DNA of 6,855 nt. Source: SAR86 cluster bacterium. Lineage in GTDB: Bacteria; Pseudomonadota; Gammaproteobacteria; Pseudomonadales; Azotimanducaceae. The notes beneath the pieces were generated by a model that was given only the letters and a program-made list of their open reading frames with translations, searched no databases and was not told the origin of the DNA. The first letter of the stretch is position 1; each line of letters opens with the position of its first letter. Below, in pieces: positions 1 to 5,375 of this stretch. The stretch is from contig JABMOJ010000195.1 of the NCBI GenBank assembly GCA_013204195.1, positions 1 to 6,855 on the forward strand, read 5' to 3'. A program made the translations under genes and the position numbers.

Positions 1-1061
1 GTATAGTACTCAGTGACGAGACCGATAAGGATGCCACCGGCTGTACCGGCTACTATCGCCCACCAGACATTCAGTGAAATGCCGGCGAAGTCAGTCAGGA
101 AGTAGGCGCCGATAATTAAGGCCACCGCAGAGAGTTGATGGCCCATGCGTAGTGCGGTTTCTGGTGCACTGTTAGACATGCTGCGAACTACCAGAATGCC
201 GATAATTGAACATAACAAGCCGATTGATGCCAGTGCCAGAGGCAGGAACATCAGTACTTGCTGGCCTTTCTCCGTCGCCAGAGGTGCCAGGGCGCTGATC
301 CCGAATTCGCCACCGAGGGCGAGGGTTGAGGCGATCGCAATGGTTGCAATCATGGCGCCACAATAGGACTCGAAGATGTCAGATCCCATACCGGCAACGT
401 CACCAACGTTATCACCGACATTATCGGCAATCACACCTGGGTTGCGGGGGTCGTCTTCTGGAATACCGGCTTCGATTTTGCCCACGAGATCAGCCCCCAC
501 ATCGGCGCTCTTGGTGAAGATACCACCGCCGACTCGAGAAAACAGAGCAACACTAGATGCGCCCATACCAAAGCCATGGATTGCGTGAAGGGCTTCAGGA
601 TCACCGCCGAAGTACCAGTACAGGCTGCCGAGTCCGATGAGTCCTAGTGAGGCTACACACAAGCCCATGATCGAGCCACCATAGAAAGCGACCGTCAGAG
701 CGCCAGCGGCACCAGAGGTTTGCGCGGCGTGAGTTGTTCTAACGTTGGCCTTGGTGGCTGCAAACATACCCAGGTAGCCTGCCAGTGCAGAAGTGATTGC
801 ACCGACCGCAAACGCCAGAGCTGTATTGACGCCCAGTGGCGAGACGAGCAGGATCAGGAACAAAGGCGCAGCGAACAGGAATAGCATGCGGTATTCGCGA
901 TGCATAAAGGTCATGGCCCCTTCATGGATAGCTTTAGCGATTTTCTTGATCTTTTCTCCGCCTTCTTCATACCCTGTCATCACAATATAGATAACAAAGG
1001 CACAAACCATTCCTAGCACGCCGATTAAGGGTGGCAAGCTTGTATCAAATATATCAATCAT
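1..1061 (-). CDS. hppA: Membrane-bound ion-translocating inorganic pyrophosphatase (partial, C-terminus beyond the window)
   Basis: This is the N-terminal 353 codons of an inner-membrane pyrophosphatase that hydrolyses cytoplasmic pyrophosphate and uses the energy to pump H+ (or Na+) out of the cytoplasm. The frame is open from an ATG at 1061 to the window edge with no frameshift. The start MIDIFDTSLPPLIGVLG leads straight into the first membrane helix, as is usual. Hydrophobic helices alternate with short loops. The catalytic signature is clear: GGGIFTKSADVGADLVGK, with D187 at its centre, then EDDPRNPGVIADN and DNVGDNVGD at residues 213-221, the Asp-rich Mg-pyrophosphate site. Full-length members have roughly 660-700 residues, so about half is present. 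The residue that separates K+-dependent from K+-independent enzymes lies in the missing half, so the subtype and pumped ion cannot be called. The gene lies 191 bp downstream of the DUF2333 gene on the same strand; I see only a weak upstream GGAA. Confidence 0.97.
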   Translation of the reverse strand, partial: MIDIFDTSLPPLIGVLGMVCAFVIYIVMTGYEEGGEKIKKIAKAIHEGAMTFMHREYRMLFLFAAPLFLILLVSPLGVNTALAFAVGAITSALAGYLGMFAATKANVRTTHAAQTSGAAGALTVAFYGGSIMGLCVASLGLIGLGSLYWYFGGDPEALHAIHGFGMGASSVALFSRVGGGIFTKSADVGADLVGKIEAGIPEDDPRNPGVIADNVGDNVGDVAGMGSDIFESYCGAMIATIAIASTLALGGEFGISALAPLATEKGQQVLMFLPLALASIGLLCSIIGILVVRSMSNSAPETALRMGHQLSAVALIIGAYFLTDFAGISLNVWWAIVAGTAGGILIGLVTEYY

Positions 1062-1252
1062 AGTCAGTTCCGATTTGATTATTATTAAGGATCTTTCTGC
1101 TGTTTCGGGAGCCTGCCGAAGCCGGCGCACGCTAGACGACCTACCATATTACAAAAGCGCGGGCGTGTCTCGGTCTGACGATATAGGTTAAATCGTGAAT
1201 AATAATGAAGAAGTTTGAGGTTCCTGCGATGAAGCTTGTTTTGCGGGAAAAT

Positions 1253-2299
1253 TTAACCCTCTGTCAGCAGGCGACGAAGATCAATAATGGCGGCATTGGC
1301 TCTGGAGATGTGAGATCCCATTACCAGAGAATGATTGGCGAGTATGCCTAGACCATCACCGTTAAGGATCACGGGACTCCAGAGGGTGTCTTGAGTAGGC
1401 TCCAACTCACGGATAATCTGGCGTAAGCTAATCACTGCATTTTTCTTCTCAAGCACGTCCTTAAAGTCGATTTCGACCGCGCGTAACAGGTGTAACAGTG
1501 CCCAGGTGGTGCCTCGAGCCTCGTAAAAAACATCATCTAGTTCGCTCCAAGGGGTCTTCATCTCGGTTTCGGGCTGGGTCGATGTTGACTGAGTGGCGGC
1601 AGAGTCGCCGGCTAGCGCTGTATTGAGCTGGCGTTTACCCACGCTGGCGCTTAGTCGCTGGGAAAGACTGCCGAGGCGGGTGCCCACTTCTGACAGCCAG
1701 GTCTGAAGGTTATCTGCTCGTGCGTAAAATTGGGCCGATGGTTGATCTTGGGCGCCCAGGCGTGCCAGGTAATCCTCCAAGGCAAGAATACCTCGGCGAT
1801 ATTCGTCTTCGCTGGCAGGGAGCATCCAGCTATCACTATCGAAATAGAACTGATTTTCGGCGGTGACCAGGCCAATATCTTCAATGGATTGGGATTGAGA
1901 GCGACTCATATTGTTTCTTAAGGTGCGCGCCATATCGCGGACCTGAACCAGTACACCAAACTCCCAGTTAGGCACATTGTCCATCCAGATACCTGGCGGG
2001 CTGATGTCATTCGTCAAGTATCCGCCGCGCTTGTGTAGCAGTTGATCGGCGATACCGATGGTCACTGCCACGGTGGTGCTGCCGCGAACGACGCGGACGT
2101 CGACTTTTTGGGTCTCTGCTGCAGTTAAGGCTATGACGTCAAATTGCTCTGGCTCCGAATCCCATAAATAGCCGACAACGCCTATGGCCACTAAAATCAA
2201 TAGGAAGAGCAAGCCTAAGCCCTTGCTGATCGAGCTGTTGGTAGATGACACTTCGAAACTGTCGGAAATTCCGGTATTAATCTTATCGAAAGCGCTCAA
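1253..2299 (-). CDS. DUF2333 family single-pass inner-membrane protein
   Basis: This 348-residue protein is recognised by overall resemblance to the DUF2333 family, which is conserved in gammaproteobacteria and has no established function. A short polar N-terminus is followed by one membrane helix at about residues 27-46 (GLGLLFLLILVAIGVVGYLW), so most of the chain is probably periplasmic. Family-typical blocks are GGYLTNDISPPGIWMDN (about 92-108), the adjoining WEFGVLVQVRDMARTLR and SRSQSQS, then QFYARADNLQTWL, GSLSQRLSASVGKRQLN, the TWALLHLLRAVEIDF stretch and the end ANHSLVMGSHISRANAAIIDL. The length is normal and there is no break. The start is TTG at 2299: an in-frame TAA lies 12 codons upstream, there is no ATG or GTG between, and GGGGA sits 7 nt before the TTG. 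It lies 119 bp downstream of the lipoprotein-like gene and upstream of hppA on the same strand, so co-transcription is possible but not shown. The family is certain; the role is unknown. Confidence 0.93.
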   Translation of the reverse strand: MSAFDKINTGISDSFEVSSTNSSISKGLGLLFLLILVAIGVVGYLWDSEPEQFDVIALTAAETQKVDVRVVRGSTTVAVTIGIADQLLHKRGGYLTNDISPPGIWMDNVPNWEFGVLVQVRDMARTLRNNMSRSQSQSIEDIGLVTAENQFYFDSDSWMLPASEDEYRRGILALEDYLARLGAQDQPSAQFYARADNLQTWLSEVGTRLGSLSQRLSASVGKRQLNTALAGDSAATQSTSTQPETEMKTPWSELDDVFYEARGTTWALLHLLRAVEIDFKDVLEKKNAVISLRQIIRELEPTQDTLWSPVILNGDGLGILANHSLVMGSHISRANAAIIDLRRLLTEG

Positions 2300-2311
2300 G
2301 TTCTGTTCCCC
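2300..2311 (-). promoter_or_regulatory. Ribosome binding site supporting the TTG start of the DUF2333 gene
   Basis: Read on the minus strand, GGGGA (2311-2307) is followed by 7 nt and then TTG (2299-2297). No ATG or GTG occurs in frame between the upstream stop TAA (2338-2336) and the start of the membrane helix, so this site decides the start. The only upstream alternatives are ATT or ATC codons, which are rare starts. Confidence 0.55.
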
Positions 2312-2320
2312 GAGGAGAAT

Positions 2321-2417
2321 GATTAGGCTGCTATGTTAACGAAAAACCGGCCGCGGGTCTGCTTCATCTGAGCCGCTTATCGCTGCGGTATTGTCGAAGT
2401 AAGTGAGAAGCCTAATC
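2321..2417. repeat. 9-bp perfect inverted repeat bounding the intergenic gap
   Basis: GATTAGGCT at 2321-2329 is matched by its exact reverse complement AGCCTAATC at 2409-2417. The two arms enclose nearly all of the gap between the lipoprotein-like gene and the DUF2333 gene. Inside lie a small CCGC/GCGG stem and the palindrome CCGCGG. In a transcript running right to left the arms could pair and close a structured leader about 97 nt long, whose last arm ends just upstream of the DUF2333 ribosome binding site. No target-site duplication is visible outside the arms, so calling it a miniature mobile element is not supported. A chance origin remains possible at this length. Confidence 0.45.
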
Positions 2418-2418
2418 T

Positions 2419-3216
2419 TCAGTGAAAGTATAGGCTGACCCTGGTTTGGTTGCTGGTCTCAAATTGGGCCCGGATACGTTTGCTCGTGGCCTGATTTAAA
2501 TATTGATAAATCTGTCGGCCGAGGGCATCTGAGCTAGCGCGTATGATGATGGAAGCATTGGTCTGTTCGATTTGGCGGGCTGCTGTTTGCAATATCGTGG
2601 CCGTTGCCCGTGCTGCATGCGTCAGCGAAGCGGGATAATCGGTATTCTGCAGCGCTGGTGTTTGCGATTCGGTGTCTGCTGTGGATGCGCGATTCAATGT
2701 TGCAAGCGTTGACAAGGATGCGTCAGGCAGCAGATAGTCAGTCATATTGGTGTGTGATTGGTCTTCAACCATTGTCGCTATAGCAGGGATGCCCGTATGG
2801 CCGGGATCTACCGAGCGGGCTTTACTCACGAAGTCTTTCGCGCTGCGAAGTTTTCCTCTGTTAGCTTGGTTTATGGCTAATTCCAGATAAGCGTCAACAA
2901 TCCTTGATAAGCCGAGCAGCGCCTCGGTATTTTCAGGTTCAAGGTTAAGTACCTGGGAATATCGTAGATAAGCATTGTCGTCATCGGGTGTCGTTAGCCG
3001 GCTGTCGCGCAGGGCGTTGTTGCCGGCTTGAAGCAACGCGATGATATGCTGTCGGTGTGCGTCAGGCGCGGCCCGACTCCTCGATGATATCGGTCTTGAC
3101 GCTTGGTCGATGTTCGAGGCAGAGGTTTTACTTTCGAGCGCTGGCAGCGCAAGCTGGCAGCTGCACAGTACGAATGTCAGAAAAATAAAGCAGATATGGT
3201 GGCGTTTGTGCGGCAA
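2419..3216 (-). CDS. Putative TPR-like lipoprotein of unknown function
   Basis: I do not recognise this 265-residue protein. The N-terminus has basic residues (K4, R5), a hydrophobic stretch at 8-17 and LCSC with C20 as the likely lipidated cysteine. Q21 at +2 would favour the outer membrane by the Lol rule. The cysteine at -2 of the lipobox is unusual, so a plain secretion signal is an alternative. Residues 55-141 form paired helices of TPR character, with RYSQVLNLEPENTEALLGLS and KLRSAKDFVSKARSVDPGH as the repeat-like units. A polar, Ser/Thr-rich linker follows, then a C-terminal strand-helix-strand pattern at about 215-265 (ASIIIRASSDALGRQIYQYL onward) that I cannot assign. The TTG start at 3216 is chosen because an in-frame TAA lies three codons upstream, the signal sequence begins at once, and the first internal ATG falls far inside the protein. 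There is no good ribosome binding site. The gene diverges from the DsbD-like gene 30 bp away and lies upstream of the DUF2333 gene. Confidence 0.72.
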   Translation of the reverse strand: MPHKRHHICFIFLTFVLCSCQLALPALESKTSASNIDQASRPISSRSRAAPDAHRQHIIALLQAGNNALRDSRLTTPDDDNAYLRYSQVLNLEPENTEALLGLSRIVDAYLELAINQANRGKLRSAKDFVSKARSVDPGHTGIPAIATMVEDQSHTNMTDYLLPDASLSTLATLNRASTADTESQTPALQNTDYPASLTHAARATATILQTAARQIEQTNASIIIRASSDALGRQIYQYLNQATSKRIRAQFETSNQTRVSLYFH

Positions 3217-3246
3217 TATAATAAATTATCCCGTGAGTGAACATTG
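3217..3246. promoter_or_regulatory. Divergent intergenic region with candidate -10 elements on both strands
   Basis: Only 30 bp separate the two divergent start codons. On the plus strand TATAAT at 3217-3222 is a perfect -10 hexamer. It would start transcription near 3229-3230 and give the DsbD-like gene a leader of about 17 nt that includes GTGAG (3233-3237), a weak ribosome binding site 9 nt before the ATG. I find no good -35 hexamer for it. On the minus strand GATAAT (3231-3226) matches five of six -10 positions, with a poor TCTTCA 17 nt upstream; it would start transcription at or almost at the TTG of the lipoprotein-like gene. Only the plus-strand -10 is convincing; the rest is inference. 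Confidence 0.4.
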
Positions 3247-3711
3247 ATGAAGACCATGATGCGAGTCTTAACGCGTTCTCTATTAATGGTTAGTAGCGCT
3301 TGGCTCTGTACTTTGTCTGCGGTGGCGTCTGAGTTTTCCAGCACCTCGTTTCCGCACGCGCCGTTTACCGTTAATGGCGCGCAGACATTCTTGCCGGTAG
3401 ATCAAGCCTTCCAGTTTACCGCTTTATCGGTCAATGAGCAGCTGCTTCTGCGCTGGCAGATTGCACCAGGCTACTATTTATATCGAGATCGACTCAGGTT
3501 GGTTCAAGACGGTGTTGCTGTGCAGGTTGTATTGCCCGAGGGTGTCGAGAAGTTGGATGAAACCTTCGGTCTGGTGCGGGTGTATCATGGCACATTGGAG
3601 CTCGCCGTGCCGCTGAATGCGGCGTCGGGGCCGGTGCAGGTCGAATATCAAGGCTGCGCAGAAGCTGGGTTGTGTTATCCGCCTCGGCTGCAGTCGGTGC
3701 CCTTGGGCTGA
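3247..3711 (+). CDS. Stand-alone DsbD N-terminal (alpha) domain protein, periplasmic thiol-disulfide exchange
   Basis: The protein has 154 residues. A Sec signal peptide (hydrophobic core about 7-25, likely cleavage after AVA at residue 27) is followed by one immunoglobulin-like domain matching the N-terminal domain of DsbD, which takes electrons from the DsbD thioredoxin-like domain and passes them to DsbC, DsbG or cytochrome c maturation factors. Visible signatures are PVDQAFQF, GYYLYRDRLRL (active-site Tyr residues), a cap-loop motif DETFG with the aromatic that shields the cysteines, and YQGCAEAGLCYPP with the active pair C137 and C143 (C-X5-C as in E. coli). It stops at SVPLG, just after the domain edge. 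DsbD normally continues with eight membrane helices and a thioredoxin-like domain, about 570 residues in all; both are missing and TAA follows two codons after the TGA. It is either a split DsbD module needing a separate electron donor or a truncated dsbD. ATG at 3247 is preferred; TTG 3244 and ATGs at 3256 and 3259 are alternatives. Confidence 0.9.
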   Translation: MKTMMRVLTRSLLMVSSAWLCTLSAVASEFSSTSFPHAPFTVNGAQTFLPVDQAFQFTALSVNEQLLLRWQIAPGYYLYRDRLRLVQDGVAVQVVLPEGVEKLDETFGLVRVYHGTLELAVPLNAASGPVQVEYQGCAEAGLCYPPRLQSVPLG

Positions 3712-3739
3712 TCATAAAGAGATGTCACCATTAGACTGG

Positions 3740-3769
3740 TTGTAGAAAATTGTGGCCGCGACATATTAA
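3740..3769 (+). promoter_or_regulatory. Possible sigma70-type promoter for aroQ
   Basis: TTGTAG at 3740-3745 and TATTAA at 3764-3769 are separated by 18 bp, each with a partial match to the consensus, in the 88-bp gap upstream of aroQ. Transcription would start near 3776 and leave a short leader with GGA (3787-3789) as ribosome binding site. It would let aroQ be expressed separately from the DsbD-like gene. The match is weak. Confidence 0.3.
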
Positions 3770-3799
3770 TCTCAGCAATTTATTCTGGAAAGCGACAAA

Positions 3800-4234
3800 A
3801 TGGCAAAAATACTCGTGCTTAATGGACCGAACCTCAATTTGCTCGGTCGGCGTGAACCTGAAGTTTATGGTTATGAGACACTTGCTAGTATCATCCAGGA
3901 CCTGGCCGCCCAGGGTCTGGCAGCGGGGCATGAGATTTTAGCGCTGCAAAGTAACGCTGAGCATGAGTTAATTGATCGAATTCATCATGCGGAGACAGAG
4001 GGTGTGAGTTACATCATCATTAATCCCGGCGCGCTGACCCACACTAGCATAGCGCTTCGAGATGCGTTGTTAGGTGTTGCCATTCCGTTTATCGAAATCC
4101 ATCTCTCCAATGTCCATGCCCGTGAGGCCTTTCGGCATCATTCCTACTTGTCCGATGTGGCCGTGGGAGTGATTGCGGGTCTAGGCGCTCAAGGCTATGG
4201 GTTGGCGCTACAAGCAGCTATGGCTAGGGTCTAA
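3800..4234 (+). CDS. aroQ: Type II 3-dehydroquinate dehydratase
   Basis: This cytoplasmic enzyme of the shikimate pathway converts 3-dehydroquinate to 3-dehydroshikimate by anti elimination of water, and type II members assemble as dodecamers. The 144-residue length is typical. The N-terminal signature [18 protein letters not shown] carries the catalytic R18 and Y23 on the flexible lid loop. Other conserved active-site residues are N75 and H81 in [10 protein letters not shown]88, E99 and H101 in [16 protein letters not shown], and R112, followed by [19 protein letters not shown]. Nothing is missing. The ATG at 3800 is fixed by the immediate [11 protein letters not shown] start, with GGAAAG about 7-10 nt upstream. 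In many gammaproteobacteria aroQ sits between dsbD and accB; here a DsbD N-terminal domain gene precedes it, but accB does not follow. Confidence 0.97.
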   Translation: MAKILVLNGPNLNLLGRREPEVYGYETLASIIQDLAAQGLAAGHEILALQSNAEHELIDRIHHAETEGVSYIIINPGALTHTSIALRDALLGVAIPFIEIHLSNVHAREAFRHHSYLSDVAVGVIAGLGAQGYGLALQAAMARV

Positions 4235-4296
4235 GGACTGTGCCGCAAGCAAGTAGCGGCCAGTTCTGCCGCAGACAGAGGGTTCGAGGCCCGGTG

Positions 4297-4320
4297 CTGA
4301 CCAAATTGCAGTGTGGTCAG
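4297..4320 (+). repeat. 7-bp inverted repeat (possible hairpin) downstream of aroQ
   Basis: CTGACCA at 4297-4303 pairs perfectly with TGGTCAG at 4314-4320 around a 10-nt loop, and a G-T wobble could add one pair. No run of T follows, so it is not a standard intrinsic terminator. It might be an operator-like dyad or simply a 3'-end stabilising hairpin of the aroQ transcript. Confidence 0.35.
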
Positions 4321-4447
4321 TGTTGCTGGCGCGGCAAGTGGCGTCAGTCTCGGTAGGCTAATCGCCGTGTCACTGCAATGACTAAGGTAGGTTTTTTAGC
4401 CGCAGCCCCGCGAGTCGCAAAGAACAAAATCATGAATAGTGCGCGCC

Positions 4448-4475
4448 TTGAATAGCGAGCAACTTCAACAATAGT
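4448..4475 (+). promoter_or_regulatory. Weak candidate promoter for prmA
   Basis: TTGAAT (4448-4453, four of six -35 matches) is followed after 16 bp by AATAGT (4470-4475, four of six -10 matches). Transcription would start near 4482, and AGGA at 4490-4493 would lie in the short leader 12 nt before the GTG start. prmA has no gene directly upstream here, so it needs a promoter in this gap, but this assignment is tentative. Confidence 0.25.
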
Positions 4476-4505
4476 GTCACGAACAACATAGGATGTGAAC
4501 GCACA

Positions 4506-5372
4506 GTGGAATGGAAAACCGTAGCCGTCGCTGGTACAACCACCAGCTTGGTCTTGATTGAAGATATTTTTTGGGACACAGGCGCTGTCTCTGTGACCGT
4601 GATTGACGCCGAAGATCAGCCTATTTACGAGCCCGGTCCTGGCGAGGAGCCCGTTTGGGAAAATGTGATTGTGACGGGTTTGTATGAGGAGGATGTGGAT
4701 GTTGATAGCGTTCGCAGCAGGCTCTCCGAAGCTAGCATCGAGGTACTTTTCGTCGAAGTCGTTGGTGATCGCGTCTGGGAGCGGGAGTGGTTGACGCGAT
4801 TTCACCCCATGCAGTTTGGTCAGCGCCTTTGGGTTTGCCCCTCAGGTCGTGAAGTGACTGCAGTGGATGCCATCATTCTTCAGCTTGACCCGGGTTTGGC
4901 CTTTGGAACAGGCACTCACGCGACCACGCGACTGTGTCTGGAATGGCTCGAAGGCAACATGGTCCCCGGGCAAGCGGTCTTAGATTTTGGCTGCGGATCA
5001 GGAATTCTCAGCATAGCGGCGCTCTTGTTGGGTGCTGATCATGTTCGAGCGATCGATAATGACCCCCAGGCGCTGGTCGCGACACTGGACAACGCCACAC
5101 GCAATCAGGTGCAAGAACAATTGTTGATCTCCATGCCAGAGGCGTTGGAGGCCTCGAGCTTTGATACGGTTGTTGCCAACATTCTTGCTCAACCGCTGAT
5201 TGACCTGGCAGACCATCTTATCGCCAGCTTGAAGCCGGGCGGCCATGTGCTGCTGTCTGGGATCATGGTGGGTCAAAAGGATTGGGTTAAAAGCGCCTAC
5301 GCAAAGTTGGATTTTGTCGCTGAGGGTGAGCTCGATGGTTGGGTTAGCCTTGCTGCCAAAAAGCCAGCTTAA
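4506..5372 (+). CDS. prmA: Ribosomal protein L11 methyltransferase
   Basis: PrmA transfers methyl groups from S-adenosylmethionine to amino groups of ribosomal protein L11 in the cytoplasm. The 288 residues are full length. The N-terminal substrate-recognition domain includes GAVSVTVIDAEDQPIYEPGP, followed by the linker with the family motif LDPGLAFGTGTHATT (about 127-141). The Rossmann methyltransferase domain has motif I LDFGCGSGIL with D160, the ribose-binding acidic residue D184 in AIDNDP, the motif IV region VANILAQPL with N225, and LKPGGHVLLSGIM. The start is GTG at 4506: an in-frame TGA lies at 4449-4451, no ATG intervenes, and MEWK matches the usual short N-terminus. AGGA is 12 nt upstream, which is a long spacing. 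The gene ends 3 bp before the next one, so the pair is almost surely co-transcribed. Upstream it lacks the accC or panF neighbour seen in many relatives. Confidence 0.96.
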   Translation: MEWKTVAVAGTTTSLVLIEDIFWDTGAVSVTVIDAEDQPIYEPGPGEEPVWENVIVTGLYEEDVDVDSVRSRLSEASIEVLFVEVVGDRVWEREWLTRFHPMQFGQRLWVCPSGREVTAVDAIILQLDPGLAFGTGTHATTRLCLEWLEGNMVPGQAVLDFGCGSGILSIAALLLGADHVRAIDNDPQALVATLDNATRNQVQEQLLISMPEALEASSFDTVVANILAQPLIDLADHLIASLKPGGHVLLSGIMVGQKDWVKSAYAKLDFVAEGELDGWVSLAAKKPA

Positions 5373-5375
5373 CCG

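Larger units (their letters stand above)
4235..4505. other. 271-bp gap between aroQ and prmA where accB-accC would be expected
   Basis: I see no supportable gene here. None of the three plus-strand frames contains a recognisable AccB or AccC fragment, such as the biotin-site EAMKM-type motif. The region holds two short inverted repeats: GCCGC (4242-4246) with GCGGC (4256-4260), and CTGACCA (4297-4303) with TGGTCAG (4314-4320). It also has a T6 run near 4392-4397 not preceded by a good stem, and a weak candidate promoter for prmA near the right end. Any transcription stop for aroQ must lie here, but no canonical intrinsic terminator is visible. Confidence 0.6.

Noticed and set aside
1111..1126. 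A possible terminator hairpin with a C(TTCG)G loop on the minus strand, upstream of hppA.
   Set aside because: The stem is six pairs with a G-A mismatch and no T run follows; it lies in the hppA leader, where a terminator is not expected. It may be a minor leader hairpin only.
2341..2357. A GC-rich stretch next to T5 on the minus strand (CCGCGGCCGG then TTTTT), as a terminator for the lipoprotein-like gene.
   Set aside because: Only about three base pairs can form around the loop, too weak for an intrinsic terminator.
4280..4303. A tRNA-like 3' end: GGTTCGAGGCC followed by CCGGTGCTGACCA.
   Set aside because: Only three T-stem pairs form, the acceptor 3' strand is one base short, and no matching 5' acceptor strand, D arm or anticodon arm is found upstream.
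4240..4350. A 36-codon open frame from GTG 4240 in the aroQ-prmA gap, with several cysteines.
   Set aside because: It has no ribosome binding site, no recognisable motif and a composition consistent with non-coding sequence.
4386..4397. The T6 run near 4392-4397 as an intrinsic terminator for aroQ.
   Set aside because: The sequence just before it forms no stem longer than four pairs at suitable distance.
4344..4805. A 153-codon minus-strand open frame overlapping the start of prmA.
   Set aside because: It lies largely antisense to clear prmA coding sequence, has no family resemblance and is best explained as a shadow.
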